A DNA stretch of 64,000 nt. Origin: Fen-1254 sp963769605. Lineage in GTDB: Bacteria; Bacteroidota; Ignavibacteria; UBA10030. The notes under the pieces were generated by a model. That model was given only the letters and a program-made list of their open reading frames with translations, was not told the origin of the DNA and made no database searches. This document shows, in pieces, positions 55,042-64,000 of the stretch; within the stretch, counting starts at the first letter, position 1; every line of letters starts with the position of its first letter. The DNA lies in assembly GCA_963769605.1 (NCBI GenBank), contig CAVYML010000009.1:682001-746000 (forward strand), written 5' to 3'. The position numbers and the translations under genes were made by a program.

Positions 55042-55910
55042 TTTCCATTGCGCTCCGTGAATACATTTCTGGAGAGAATAAGTTTCCGGTAGAACACCGA
55101 CAGCATGAAAATTCCGTTCATCATAATAATATTGAGAAAGCAGTAAAGAAAAAGTCCGTTCAAAAGAGAGCAAACGGTCAAAAGAAACAATTCCGTACCA
55201 AGCCCAAGCAGTCCGGAAAGGCGAAGCGCTTTCACATCCGAATACCATTCCTCCCGCTGCAAGCCTGATTGCCGAATCACTTGACCGATGCACCAGAGAT
55301 CGATCCGAAGCATCAAACGATCCTGCCATCCATAGATGATTTGGAATACACGCTGCAATTGTAATTCTCTTCCTCCGCGTTCAACATCTTCCTTCCGTAC
55401 ATCTTCCGTTATCCGGTTATTTCCGTATTTTTCATGCAAGTGAAGAAATCGGGTTTGGTAGTAAACATGATACGAAACCCGCAACGTCGTTCCGGCAAAT
55501 CCGACAGCTGCGATCACATACATCATGCTTATTCCGCTCTGTTCAAATAATACTTTTCCGATTGAAAAGAAAAGAGCTGCATTGACCAAAAAATCTCCAA
55601 TCGAATCGAGAAATCTTCCGCTCCGGCTGAATTGATTTTTTGCACGGGCAAGCTGACCGTCGGCAGAATCTAGAATATCTTTGCATGTAACCAGTATTCC
55701 TGCCAAGATAAAAGCGGAAGGAGAATTCTGAAGATAAGCAGCAGCGGCGGCAAACCCGGCGAAGATCGACACCATTGTTACTTGATTCGGACTCATCGAT
55801 GTACGATACATCATCCGAACAACAACTCCGGCAATCGGACGAATTACATACGTATTGATGAGTTCGTCTGAAAGTTCGGATTTAACGGAGTTCCGGTATG
55901 CGTAACTCAT
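55038..55910 (-). CDS. CDP-alcohol phosphatidyltransferase family enzyme
   Basis: A 290-aa membrane protein. The signature D-G-x2-A-R-x8-G-x3-D-x3-D is complete: ILDSADGQLARAKNQFSRSG followed by RFLDSIGD. Five to six hydrophobic helices surround it. The enzyme transfers a phospho-alcohol from a CDP-alcohol to an acceptor; inositol- or glycerol-type substrates are common. It is coupled (overlap of 4 bases at 55907-55910) to a truncated nucleotidyltransferase gene, an arrangement seen in fused IPCT/DIPPS-type enzymes that make di-inositol phosphate, so a CDP-inositol substrate is possible but unproven. Confidence 0.85.
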   Translation of the reverse strand: MSYAYRNSVKSELSDELINTYVIRPIAGVVVRMMYRTSMSPNQVTMVSIFAGFAAAAAYLQNSPSAFILAGILVTCKDILDSADGQLARAKNQFSRSGRFLDSIGDFLVNAALFFSIGKVLFEQSGISMMYVIAAVGFAGTTLRVSYHVYYQTRFLHLHEKYGNNRITEDVRKEDVERGGRELQLQRVFQIIYGWQDRLMLRIDLWCIGQVIRQSGLQREEWYSDVKALRLSGLLGLGTELFLLTVCSLLNGLFLYCFLNIIMMNGIFMLSVFYRKLILSRNVFTERNGN

Positions 55911-56185
55911 TCGACATCATCCCAGCGGCACATTCGAAGCGCCCGGTCATAATCTTCAGGAGTATCGATCTCAACCACGGGTTGTTTCCCAACATCGGCT
56001 GCCGTTATGCGAATGCCTTTTTCAATCAGTTCTTGAAACGCTGCTTCATAAAACTCCGTGCGGCCTGAACCCCGGCGGACGCGGCTGTGCAAGATGGAAA
56101 ATAATTCTTCCGTGCATCCCGGGGAAAACGATGCCATTCCGGCGGCAAGTATAACACACCGCTGCGGATTCAATCGACTACCCAT
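55907..56185 (-). CDS. C-terminal remnant of a sugar/polyol nucleotidyltransferase
   Basis: A 92-aa protein aligning only to the last third of NTP_transferase enzymes: VILAAGMASFSPG, ILHSRVRRGSGRTEFYEAAF, ELIEKGIRITAADV and VVEIDTPEDYDRAL. The N-terminal catalytic part (the G-x-G-T-R-type nucleotide loop and the uridylyl/cytidylyl core) is absent; in its place stands the end of the UvrD-like gene, in another frame. Start and UvrD stop overlap by 16 bases. Either a deletion fused the two loci or the short protein is a functional accessory to the next gene. Usual length would be about 240 aa. Confidence 0.6.
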   Translation of the reverse strand: MGSRLNPQRCVILAAGMASFSPGCTEELFSILHSRVRRGSGRTEFYEAAFQELIEKGIRITAADVGKQPVVEIDTPEDYDRALRMCRWDDVE

Positions 56186-58204
56186 GGCTCGAGCAGCTGT
56201 TCGCCGATCCCTGCCAGAAAACGGGATGGTTTCGTAAGAATCAGCCCGCTTTCCCTATCGTAGATATTCATCGGGTATGTGATAATGAGATGTTCTTTCG
56301 CCCTGGTACATGCAACGTACATGAGCCGGCGCTCTTCTTCCATATCCTCATCGCTGGCGGCGGCACGCAGCGACGGAAAACGTCCTTCCAGCGCGTAAAG
56401 AACGATCACCGTGTTCCATTCCAATCCTTTTGCGCTATGAATGGTCGACAACGTCAAAAATTCCGTTTCCGGTCCCGGCGACTCGATATCCGAGACACTT
56501 TCATGCGGCGGTTCAAGAGCCAGATCGGTAAGCAATTCATCGACCGACTTGTAGCGTTCGGTAATGTTCTGGAAAGTCTCAAGATCCTTTTTCCGTCTTT
56601 GGTGATCTTCATACCGGACGCGAAATATCGGTTCGTAATAACGAAGAATACATTCTGTTTTCTCTGCGGGAGAACTTTTAGCCGATACGGTTTCCTTTAA
56701 AACTTCGAAGAGTTTCTTTACCTGATCCGGATAATTCCCGTATTCCATCCAGAATTTTGTCGTCGCCGTAACCGCTTCCCTGAATTCTCTTGCCAATCCC
56801 ACGCGGCGTTTCAGGATGTCATCGACCACTTTTTCCGCTGTACGCGGCCCTACGCCGTCGATCAGCAGCAAAATACGGTTCCATGAAACCACATCCTGAG
56901 GATTCTCCAGAACGCGTAAATATGCAATTACATCCTTTACATGAGAGGTCTCGATAAATTTATATCCGCCGAATTTCAGAAACGGAATGTTCGATTTTGC
57001 AAGTTCGATTTCCAGATCGAATGAATGGAAGGACGACCGGAACAGCACCGCAATCTCCTCCAGCGGGATGCCCATTTCGCGGAATTCTAATATTTTCTGA
57101 ACGACAAAACGGGATTGCATATTCTCGTTTTCCGTTGCAACGAGCTGCGGCAGCTCCCCGCCGTCTTTCTTTGTATAAAGTTCTTTGGTATACATTTGCA
57201 TTTCGCGAGAGCTATGGAACCGGAGTTCCGTGTTTTAATATTTCATTTGCAAGATTAAGAATCGGCTGTGTGCTGCGGTAATTTTCCTCAAGCTTTATAA
57301 TTCTGCAATCCGGATATTCTTCTCCGAAGGTAAGAATATTACGGATGGTCGACCCGCGAAACGAATAAATACACTGCGCGTCATCGCCGACGACCATAAT
57401 ATTCCTGTGTTTGTTAGCGAGCATCTTTACGATTTCCGCCTGCACCTTGTTGGTATCCTGGTATTCATCGACCATAATATATTTGAACCGGTCCAACAGG
57501 ATTTCCCGAACCGGCTCATTCTTCCGGAGCAGTTCTGCCAGATAAAAAAGAAGATCGTCGTAATCCATCAAATTATGGTCTTGTTTATACTTTGCGAAGG
57601 CGGCATGCAATGCCGTAATATCCGCTTCCTGCTCGATGTATTGCGGATAATCGAGCGCCAGCAGATCTTTGAGAGAAGTCAGTGTATTAAACGACCGGCT
57701 GAACAAATCATACAATGTTTCTTTTCGCGGAAAACGTTTTTCCCGGGTATCGAATTTCATTTTTGTGCGAATAAGATTTACTACGTCTTCTGCATCCGTT
57801 TGATCGAGAATTGTAAAATTCCGTTCGAATCCTGCATCGAACGGATATTTGCGCAAGATGCTGTTGGCAAACGAATGAAATGTCCCGCCTGAGACCTGCT
57901 CGCACCTGCTGTCCAAAGCTATGGACGCTTTGCGAAGCATTTCCTGTGCTGCTTTACGCGTAAAGGTCAGCAGCAATATTGCATCGGGCCGCACTCCGAG
58001 TTCCACAAGGTAAGCCACGCGGTACACGATCGTGCGTGTTTTTCCCGTACCCGCTCCTGCAATGATCAGGTGAGGGCCATTGACCGAAGTCACAGCCTCA
58101 AACTGTGCAGGATTCAATTCCTGTTTATATTGAATGCGGAGATTCGAGGGCTGGATGAGGTGGAGGCGATCATCGGGAAGCGTTTTGAGGGTGTATTTTT
58201 TCAT
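56170..58204 (-). CDS. UvrD/PcrA-like superfamily 1 helicase, single-base frameshift
   Basis: Two frames encode one UvrD-type helicase. The first (58204 down to about 57220) has Q-motif LNPAQFEAVTS, Walker A IIAGAGTGKTRTIVYR, motif II IMVDEYQDTN and motif III VGDDAQCIYSFRG. The second has motif IV AVLFRSSFHSFDLE, motif V LSTIHSAKGLEWNTV and motif VI EEERRLMYVACTRAKEHL. They meet at CCGG 57220-57223; one base fewer gives HGTRFHSSREMQMY and about 677 aa, the usual size. GGAGAATT precedes the start. UvrD-type helicases unwind DNA in repair and recombination. Confidence 0.9.
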
Positions 58205-58370
58205 AATTCTCCATTAAAGTTAAAAAAAATACATCAAATATGCCTCAAAATGCAAAAACAGTATGTTGTGTTTTCAGCAACAAAACCGTACGTTATAGCG
58301 GCTTTTTAACACAAAACGATAGAGAAATTATCTTTTTTTCAAAACCAACTTATCAAGAAAAAGAGAATTT

Positions 58371-59618
58371 ATGAATGTACTAGTCTTGAACTGCGGCAGC
58401 TCCTCGCTCAAATTTCAGATCATTCAAACCGATCTGCAAATAATCGAAAAAAACGACGACAAACAACTTGCCAAAGGATTGATCGAGCGAATAGGCAGCC
58501 AGGCGCTCGTGACGCTGCAGGCAATCGGCAGATCTCCCGTGAAGCACGCTGCTCCCTTGCGCGACCACAAAGCTGCTCTGGATCATATTATCAAATGGAT
58601 TATTTCCGAGGATTCACAGATACCCGGCATTCAATCCCTGAACGATATTCATGCCATCGGTCATCGGGTTGTCCACGGTGCTGAACGATTCACGAATTCT
58701 ACGTTAATCGACGACAACGTTATTCACGGAATTGAAGATTGCATCGATCTTGCTCCGCTTCACAACCCTGCAAATCTCAAAGGCATAACGGCATCGCGCG
58801 AAGTTTTCGGTACCGGCATTCCCCAGGCAGTCGTGTTCGACACATCGTTCCACTCGACCATGCCTGAAACTTCTTTTCTTTATGCTATTCCGTACCAGCT
58901 CTATCGCAGGCATAAAATACGCAGGTACGGATTCCACGGAACTTCGCACCGTTATGTTGCCTACCGCTACCGCCAGCTGACCGGCAAGTCGCGGGAAGAA
59001 ACAAACATCATTACAGTTCACCTGGGCAACGGATGTTCTGCATGTGCAATCAAAAACGGCGCGTCGTTCGACACGTCCATGGGACTTTCCCCGCTGGAGG
59101 GATTGGTCATGGGGACGCGCTGCGGCGATATCGATCCGGCAGTTCTCGAATTTCTTTCCCACAAAGAAGGCATGTCGATGAATGAAATTGACGCGCTGTT
59201 AAACAAGCAATCCGGCTTGCTCGGCATTTCCGGATTGACGAACGACATGCGCGACCTGCTGGAAGAAGCGCGTGAGCATCAAGATCGCCGCGCTACGCTT
59301 GCAATCAATATGTTTGCCCAGCGGGTTAAAAAATATATCGGTTCCTATCTTGCAGAAATGAACGGAGCAGACGCTATTGTTTTCACCGGCGGTATCGGAG
59401 AGAATTCCCTCATCGTTCGCCAGCGCATCTGTGCCAACCTTGAATGGCTCGGCATTGAAATCGACGAACAATTGAATTCGGAAAAAGTCGGCGGCAAGGA
59501 AGGCGAAATCAATAAAAAGGGCAGCCGCATGAAAGTTTTCGTCATTCCGACCAATGAAGAACTGCTTATTGCACGCGATACGGTCCGCTGCGTTCTCAGT
59601 GCACCGCAGCCAAAGTAA
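58371..59618 (+). CDS. ackA: Acetate kinase
   Basis: A 415-aa ASKHA-fold kinase. VLNCGSSSLKFQIIQT at the start, IGHRVVHGAERFTN, VFDTSFHSTMPETSFLYAIP, RYGFHGTSHRYVA, VHLGNGCSACAIKNG and VFTGGIGENS are all conserved. It interconverts acetate/ATP and acetyl phosphate/ADP; no pta gene is next to it in this window. The upstream frame is out of phase with uvrD (divergent). A strong hairpin follows. Confidence 0.96.
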   Translation: MNVLVLNCGSSSLKFQIIQTDLQIIEKNDDKQLAKGLIERIGSQALVTLQAIGRSPVKHAAPLRDHKAALDHIIKWIISEDSQIPGIQSLNDIHAIGHRVVHGAERFTNSTLIDDNVIHGIEDCIDLAPLHNPANLKGITASREVFGTGIPQAVVFDTSFHSTMPETSFLYAIPYQLYRRHKIRRYGFHGTSHRYVAYRYRQLTGKSREETNIITVHLGNGCSACAIKNGASFDTSMGLSPLEGLVMGTRCGDIDPAVLEFLSHKEGMSMNEIDALLNKQSGLLGISGLTNDMRDLLEEAREHQDRRATLAINMFAQRVKKYIGSYLAEMNGADAIVFTGGIGENSLIVRQRICANLEWLGIEIDEQLNSEKVGGKEGEINKKGSRMKVFVIPTNEELLIARDTVRCVLSAPQPK

Positions 59619-59640
59619 CGCACAGAATTTCACTTTGATA

Positions 59641-59671
59641 GAAGAACCGCTCTCTTCGAGAACGGTTCTTC
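59641..59671. terminator. Hairpin terminator after ackA
   Basis: GAAGAACCG and CGGTTCTTC form a 9-bp stem that extends inward through a mismatched TCTC/GAG region to a TTCG loop, 23 bases after the ackA stop. Only a weak T-rich stretch follows. Confidence 0.7.
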
Positions 59672-59751
59672 CTATAATTCTTTGAATTTTCGTCAAATTG
59701 CATTTTTGCACGCAATAATGATGACCTTAGCGGAAAATATTTTTTGTTTTG

Positions 59752-59780
59752 TTGACATTCTTCCTTCATCGGTGTATTTT
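59752..59780 (+). promoter_or_regulatory. Promoter of the cyclase-TPR gene
   Basis: TTGACA and TATTTT are separated by 17 bp, ending about 40 bases before the GTG start. The -35 hexamer is perfect. Confidence 0.65.
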
Positions 59781-59820
59781 ATAGATTAAGAAATTTATTC
59801 AAAAGGGAAAGCCGCTTCTC

Positions 59821-62739
59821 GTGACAGATCCTTCACATCAATATTCCCGGAAACTTGCCGCTATCATGTTTGCAGACATTTCGTCGTTTTCGCAAAAGCT
59901 TGCCGAAAACGAAACCTCTGCTATGACGCTTCTCAAGTCGTACGACGGCCTTATGCGCATCCTCAGTACGAGATTCGGCGGGCGAGTTCTTAAATGCGTC
60001 GGTGACTTGTTCATGTTCGACTTTAAAAGTTCAGTTAATGCCGTACGATGTGCTGTCGAAGCTCAGCAGCGATTCTGGACATTCAATGATAATAAATCAC
60101 CGTCAGCCAAGATTGAAATTCGAATCGGAATTCACATGGGAGATGTTCTGGTTCAAGACGAGAACATTGTTGGAGATTGCGTTACGCTCGCCTCGTTGAT
60201 AGAAGCTCTTGCTCAACCGAACAGAATTCTTATTTCTCAAGATATCTATCAGCAAATGAAGAACAAGCTGCCTTATAGGGTTTTCAGTTTGGGTCCCCTT
60301 TCTTTCAAGGGCGTACCGGAGAATGTAGAAGTTTATGAAGTATTGATCGATGATATACCGGCATTAGCCGTTCCATCGAGCAGCGCTGTGCTTTTGCAGG
60401 AGAAACATCTGGTCGACCCGGCGCTTCAGCCGGAGACGGAAGAAGCTCAGCGTATCGAACAAATACGTCAAAAAACTTTACAGGAAGAGATTCAATCCGA
60501 GAATAAAAAAAAGGAGGAAATCGAAAATCTCTATGCAAAGGCGGAAAAGAGCGTTCAAAAAGGTAATCTTGACGAGGCAGAGAAAACGCTTAAAGAAGCA
60601 CTTAAGTTGAACGCACCTCCCCCGGCATCCCAGACTCAAGTCCACGATCCAAAAGAGCTCGAAGCCCAGCATTTTTATGTAAAAGCTAAAGTCCTCTTAG
60701 AAAAAGGCGCGTTGCAAGAGGCCGAAGAGGAAGTAAAGAAGATATTTCTAGTATACCCGCTTCATCTTGGCGCTCAACAACTCCTCCTGCAGATCGATGA
60801 TCTCCGGCAGAAGCAGGAAAAGGCCGAAAGGGCTATCAGCGAATTGAAAGACAGACCGGTTAATGAGAACGAACGAAAAACAGCAAAACTTCTCGACATT
60901 GCACGCGAACACATTACGCGGGAAGAATTTCAAGAAGCCTTGTTCACACTGCGAGAACTCTATCTCATCAATCCAAATCATCAAGAAGCGCGTCTCACTG
61001 AAGTTGAACTTCACGAAGCCGAGCGTGCATACAGAGAACGTCTTAGAAAGGAAGCTGCACGGACCGAGGAATTACATCGGCAATTACGTCTTGAACATTT
61101 ACGTAAAGAACTGAGGGAAAAACGGGAAAGGAAGTCGCTCGCCCGGCAAGAACGGAATAAGGTTCAATATTTAAATCGCCCGACGCAAATTGCACTGTTT
61201 CTCATCGGTATTCTTATCATCGCTATCGGAGTGATAAAAGCAATCGATTATTATTTTCCGAAGACCGCTTTGATCGCTGTAGTCGGGTTTACATCCAGCT
61301 CGCTTTCCGGGGAGGATAGAGATATTTTAAAAGCATTTCCAAAACTTCTCGCCGACAATATCGCCCGCTGTGAACATATCACCGTCATCGCTCCTTCTTC
61401 GACGGTCGGTTCTGAACCTTCTGCTGCTTACATGAAAACCATCGCGCAGATTATGCAGGCACAGTTTATCGTGGCCGGATCAATCGAAAAATCGCAAACC
61501 GGATTTCTTATTTCCTGCTGGGTTATCGACCAGGAGAATCATTCGATTGTGTGTTCTTTCAAGACGAGGGCCGGAATAACAGAATTCTACCGGGCGGAGA
61601 ACATTTTGATCGAATCAATCATTAATTACCTCGATATAAGATCGGATCTTCCTACTCTTGAACGTCCCACTTCTTCTCCGGAAGCTTTCGGACTCTATCT
61701 GCATGCCGTTGCATTACTTCCCTCCGTCGATTGGCAAACTTTGCAGGCATGTGCGTCCCTTTTTGAATCTGCATTTCAGAATGATCCTGCATTCAAGGAA
61801 GCGCATTTTCAAGCGGCTTTATGTTATTACCAGCTTTTTGATTTGACGCAGAAAACAGAATATCTTGCGCAGGCAGCAGCGATCATGCATGCTCCCGGAC
61901 AACTGAAAGAGAACGATCCCTTTGCCATAGCTCTTATGGCGCGGTCGCTGCGCTTCGAAGGCAACATACCGAAAGCGAAGAGTTATATCGACGACGCTCT
62001 TCGATTGGCGCCTTCATTTGCATTTGCGCATGAAGAGAATACATGGATTCTTCTGCGGGAAGGAAAAGAAGAAGATGCGATTCAGCAGGCAAAAATTCTC
62101 AACAGCCTCGACCCTCGAAATCCAAAGAGCCTCTATCTCCTCGGCCTTACTGCACAGTTTAAACATTCCGACAGCGATGCGGTGAACTATTACGCAAAAG
62201 CAATTCGCTTGGGCTATCCTGATTCAGCGCTCACCATGGAGTTGATCTCCCAGGCACGATTGTTTTGCGGAGAGGCAGAACAATCGATCGATTATTACAA
62301 GGGACTGATCCGTAAATATCCTAAAGATTACCGCTTATATTATAAAACCGGACAGGCTTATCAATGGGCAACGCAAATTGAAACGGCACAGCACTGGCTG
62401 AAAGATGGTTGCGCTCTTGCAAAAGAAATTTTAGATAAAAACCCGCTCGATGCACAAGCCCACGCCTACACCGCTCTCTTCCTTTCAAGACTCGGAGAAT
62501 TTTCCGACGGCGAGGCGGAAATAAACAGAGCAATTGCAGCTGACAGCACGAACACCGACGTTCTTTTCTGCACGGCAGATATGTACAGCATTCAAAAGGA
62601 TAAAACGAAGGCATTGCTTTTTTTGAAAAAGGCTCTGACTTCGGACTATCGATTTGCGGAACTGTTGAATATCGACTTTTCATTCCTCTCTGCAGATCCC
62701 GATTTTAAAAGAACCGTCTTTTCAGACGTTTCTCAATAA
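59821..62739 (+). CDS. Class III adenylyl/guanylyl cyclase-domain protein with TPRs, catalytic residues substituted
   Basis: A 972-aa protein starting with GTG. Residues about 10-185 are a class III cyclase domain: IMFADISSFS (metal Asp 1), RVLKCVGDLFMFDF (metal Asp 2) and IGIHMGDVLVQDENIVGD. But the usual VNxAARL block reads VTLASLIEAL, so the catalytic Asn and Arg are Thr and Leu. A coiled region with TPR-like repeats (about 225-430) and one membrane helix (QIALFLIGILIIAIGVIK, near 465) follow. The C-terminal half is extracytoplasmic with a FlgO/TolB-like region (IAVVGFTSSSLSGEDRDILK) and about eight TPRs. Probably a scaffold or signalling protein, possibly cyclase-dead. AAGGGAAAGC precedes the start. 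Confidence 0.88.
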   Translation: MTDPSHQYSRKLAAIMFADISSFSQKLAENETSAMTLLKSYDGLMRILSTRFGGRVLKCVGDLFMFDFKSSVNAVRCAVEAQQRFWTFNDNKSPSAKIEIRIGIHMGDVLVQDENIVGDCVTLASLIEALAQPNRILISQDIYQQMKNKLPYRVFSLGPLSFKGVPENVEVYEVLIDDIPALAVPSSSAVLLQEKHLVDPALQPETEEAQRIEQIRQKTLQEEIQSENKKKEEIENLYAKAEKSVQKGNLDEAEKTLKEALKLNAPPPASQTQVHDPKELEAQHFYVKAKVLLEKGALQEAEEEVKKIFLVYPLHLGAQQLLLQIDDLRQKQEKAERAISELKDRPVNENERKTAKLLDIAREHITREEFQEALFTLRELYLINPNHQEARLTEVELHEAERAYRERLRKEAARTEELHRQLRLEHLRKELREKRERKSLARQERNKVQYLNRPTQIALFLIGILIIAIGVIKAIDYYFPKTALIAVVGFTSSSLSGEDRDILKAFPKLLADNIARCEHITVIAPSSTVGSEPSAAYMKTIAQIMQAQFIVAGSIEKSQTGFLISCWVIDQENHSIVCSFKTRAGITEFYRAENILIESIINYLDIRSDLPTLERPTSSPEAFGLYLHAVALLPSVDWQTLQACASLFESAFQNDPAFKEAHFQAALCYYQLFDLTQKTEYLAQAAAIMHAPGQLKENDPFAIALMARSLRFEGNIPKAKSYIDDALRLAPSFAFAHEENTWILLREGKEEDAIQQAKILNSLDPRNPKSLYLLGLTAQFKHSDSDAVNYYAKAIRLGYPDSALTMELISQARLFCGEAEQSIDYYKGLIRKYPKDYRLYYKTGQAYQWATQIETAQHWLKDGCALAKEILDKNPLDAQAHAYTALFLSRLGEFSDGEAEINRAIAADSTNTDVLFCTADMYSIQKDKTKALLFLKKALTSDYRFAELLNIDFSFLSADPDFKRTVFSDVSQ

Positions 62740-62918
62740 AAACAATTTCAAATACGGTCCTCAATCATTTTTTTCGTCGCATATCGGCGATGTATAGATT
62801 TATTCATTTTCATGTTTGAACTATCTTTCAATCGATGTAACTCTTTATGCGCTGCGCACGCCGTTTTAGGGGAAATTTTTGTTTAGATTCTTAAAAATTC
62901 ACTTTAGATCGGTATTCT

Positions 62919-63845
62919 ATGAAGAGCATTTATTATTTCCTTATCATTTTCTGCATCATGCGGACACCCGGAGTCATGAGCCAAACTTTGACATTAAAGA
63001 TTTGGCCTCATGGAATCCCGAATTCCATTCTTTGTTCCGGATATTGCGAAAATATTTTCCAGCCCTGGGGAAAAGATTGTTTTGAGAAAATCACAGACCC
63101 GGAGATATTGGTTTATCCTGCTCCGAAAGAAAAATCCACCGGAGCCGCAATTCTTATCTGCCCGGGCGGCGGATATCGATATGTCTCGATCGTTAACGAA
63201 GGGTACGAAGTAGCCCGCTGGCTCAATGAAAACGGCATTACGGCCGTGATTCTTAAATATCGATTGCCCTCCGACAGCATCATGACCGACAAAAGTATAG
63301 GACCCCTGCAGGATGTTCAGGAAGCGATGCGCATGATTCGGCGTAATGCCGTTTCATGGTCTCTCAATCCGGATAAGATCGGCATCATAGGCTTTTCCGC
63401 AGGCGGACACCTTGCATCGACGTTATGCACACGATTTGAAGACAGCGTCTACGAAACATCGGACGACATCAATGCGCGTCCCGATTTTTCCATTTTAGTT
63501 TATCCGGTCATTTCGATGAACAAGAGCATTACTCACGGCGGCACGCGGGAAATGCTGCTTGGCATAAATCCGAAAGAAACTTTGATAAAAAAGTTTTCGA
63601 GCGAACTGCATGTCACGGATCGAACGCCTCCGGCATTTCTTGTCCACGCTTCAGACGATCCGGCGGTTCCTGTGGAAAACAGCATAAACTATTATCTGGC
63701 TTTGCTAAAGCATGACATTCCGGCTGAAATTCATATCTATCAGGCGGGCGGACACGGATTCGGTCTGAGCCGTTCAAAAACTACAGAATCGACATGGCCT
63801 GCAGCATGTATTGCATGGCTCAAAGCAAACCGCTGGATCCCCTGA
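62919..63845 (+). CDS. Secreted alpha/beta hydrolase (acetyl-xylan esterase-like)
   Basis: A 308-aa esterase. A signal peptide (MKSIYYFLIIFCIMRTPGVM, cleavage likely near VMSQ) precedes the hydrolase domain. ILICPGGGYRYVSIVNEGYE is the oxyanion block, IGIIGFSAGGHLASTL holds the nucleophile Ser (G-F-S-A-G-G), and the acid Asp and His are in FLVHASDDPAVPVENS and YQAGGHGFGLS. This is the endo-1,4-beta-xylanase/acetyl esterase-type group (COG0657) acting on carbohydrate esters outside the cell. Substrate unproven. No polysaccharide genes are adjacent. The ribosome site is weak. Confidence 0.88.
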   Translation: MKSIYYFLIIFCIMRTPGVMSQTLTLKIWPHGIPNSILCSGYCENIFQPWGKDCFEKITDPEILVYPAPKEKSTGAAILICPGGGYRYVSIVNEGYEVARWLNENGITAVILKYRLPSDSIMTDKSIGPLQDVQEAMRMIRRNAVSWSLNPDKIGIIGFSAGGHLASTLCTRFEDSVYETSDDINARPDFSILVYPVISMNKSITHGGTREMLLGINPKETLIKKFSSELHVTDRTPPAFLVHASDDPAVPVENSINYYLALLKHDIPAEIHIYQAGGHGFGLSRSKTTESTWPAACIAWLKANRWIP

Positions 63846-63851
63846 TAATAC

Positions 63852-64000
63852 TTAATTCTGTGCAAAAGGAATAATTTTCAGCGGATACAATACATTACCA
63901 GCATCGATTCTGACTGTGCAGCATTTACCCTTCCCATTTTTGCTATGCCGGAATGAATTCTTTTTTATGTTCCGCCGATGAACAATGGTTGAATATGCCT
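63852..64000 (-). CDS. Possible C-terminal end of a gene running in from the right edge
   Basis: A minus-strand frame is open from the window edge to a TAA at 63852-63854. It encodes about 49 residues ending VLYPLKIIPFAQN, with protein-like composition. It would be convergent with the esterase gene. No domain can be recognised from so short a tail; I list it because the frame is open to the edge. Confidence 0.3.
   Translation of the reverse strand, partial: AYSTIVHRRNIKKNSFRHSKNGKGKCCTVRIDAGNVLYPLKIIPFAQN

Overview
The window is a bacterial chromosome fragment of moderate G+C with densely packed housekeeping genes. It carries PAS-rich histidine kinases, a LytS/LytTR pair, a 30S protein THX, Spy/LTXXQ and DinB-type proteins and ordinary Shine-Dalgarno sites (AAGGAG/GGAG). 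I saw no archaeal or plasmid features. This gene mix fits a member of the FCB/Ignavibacteria-like assemblage. However, IspG is the short single-module form and not the long form of Bacteroidetes/Chlorobi, so the phylum call is a weak inference.

Layout. 1-3150: a GAF-PAS sensor kinase gene split by a complete IS1182-type element, with the CTAG target duplicated. 3242-13524: a HisKA-only membrane protein, an LhgO-like oxidase, THX, ApaG, an ABC exporter, a 5'-nucleotidase, PepF between two MITE-like repeats, a DUF457 membrane protein and a dihaem cytochrome c. 13599-18017: a giant kinase with about eight PAS domains and a receiver. 18588-20403: a lactate/malate dehydrogenase and a DinB protein.

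20717-33822 is the most distinctive part, a defence island on the + strand. It encodes a BrxC/PglY-like ATPase, a compact PglZ, an RHH-PIN toxin-antitoxin pair, an AbiE-like pair, a DUF1156 adenine methyltransferase, a GxxExxY nuclease-fold protein, an unknown 148-aa protein and a SNF2-type helicase. The core (ATPase, PglZ, DUF1156 methylase, helicase) resembles BREX type 3, but BrxA, BrxF, BrxB and BrxL are not visible. Gene modules are separated by about eleven copies of one palindromic repeat that I saw nowhere else in the window. Arrays of three and four copies bracket the methyltransferase gene. A cluster of TTCTTGA half-sites covers the -35 region of the operon promoter.

34065-45161: a 275-bp tandem duplication at the end of an F420-type reductase gene; an envelope-stress-like module (two LiaF-like membrane proteins, LytS kinase, LytTR regulator); an aromatic amino acid decarboxylase and a threonine dehydrogenase; rhodanese, Spy-like, IspG and rhomboid genes. 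45344-49118: pgk and gap in one operon, then alanine dehydrogenase. 49187-63845: DinB, UvrB, a REP-associated tyrosine transposase, ComF, a response regulator, CDP-alcohol phosphotransferase with a truncated nucleotidyltransferase, a UvrD-like helicase, acetate kinase, a cyclase-TPR protein with substituted catalytic residues and a secreted esterase.

Two patterns cross the whole window. Five genes (pepF, ldh, the PIN toxin, comF, the UvrD-like helicase) each carry one single-base frameshift at a short G/C run, and restoring one base gives a family-length protein each time; this looks like systematic sequence error or recent decay. Intergenic regions also hold several distinct families of dispersed repeats, including degenerate roughly 7-bp tandems.
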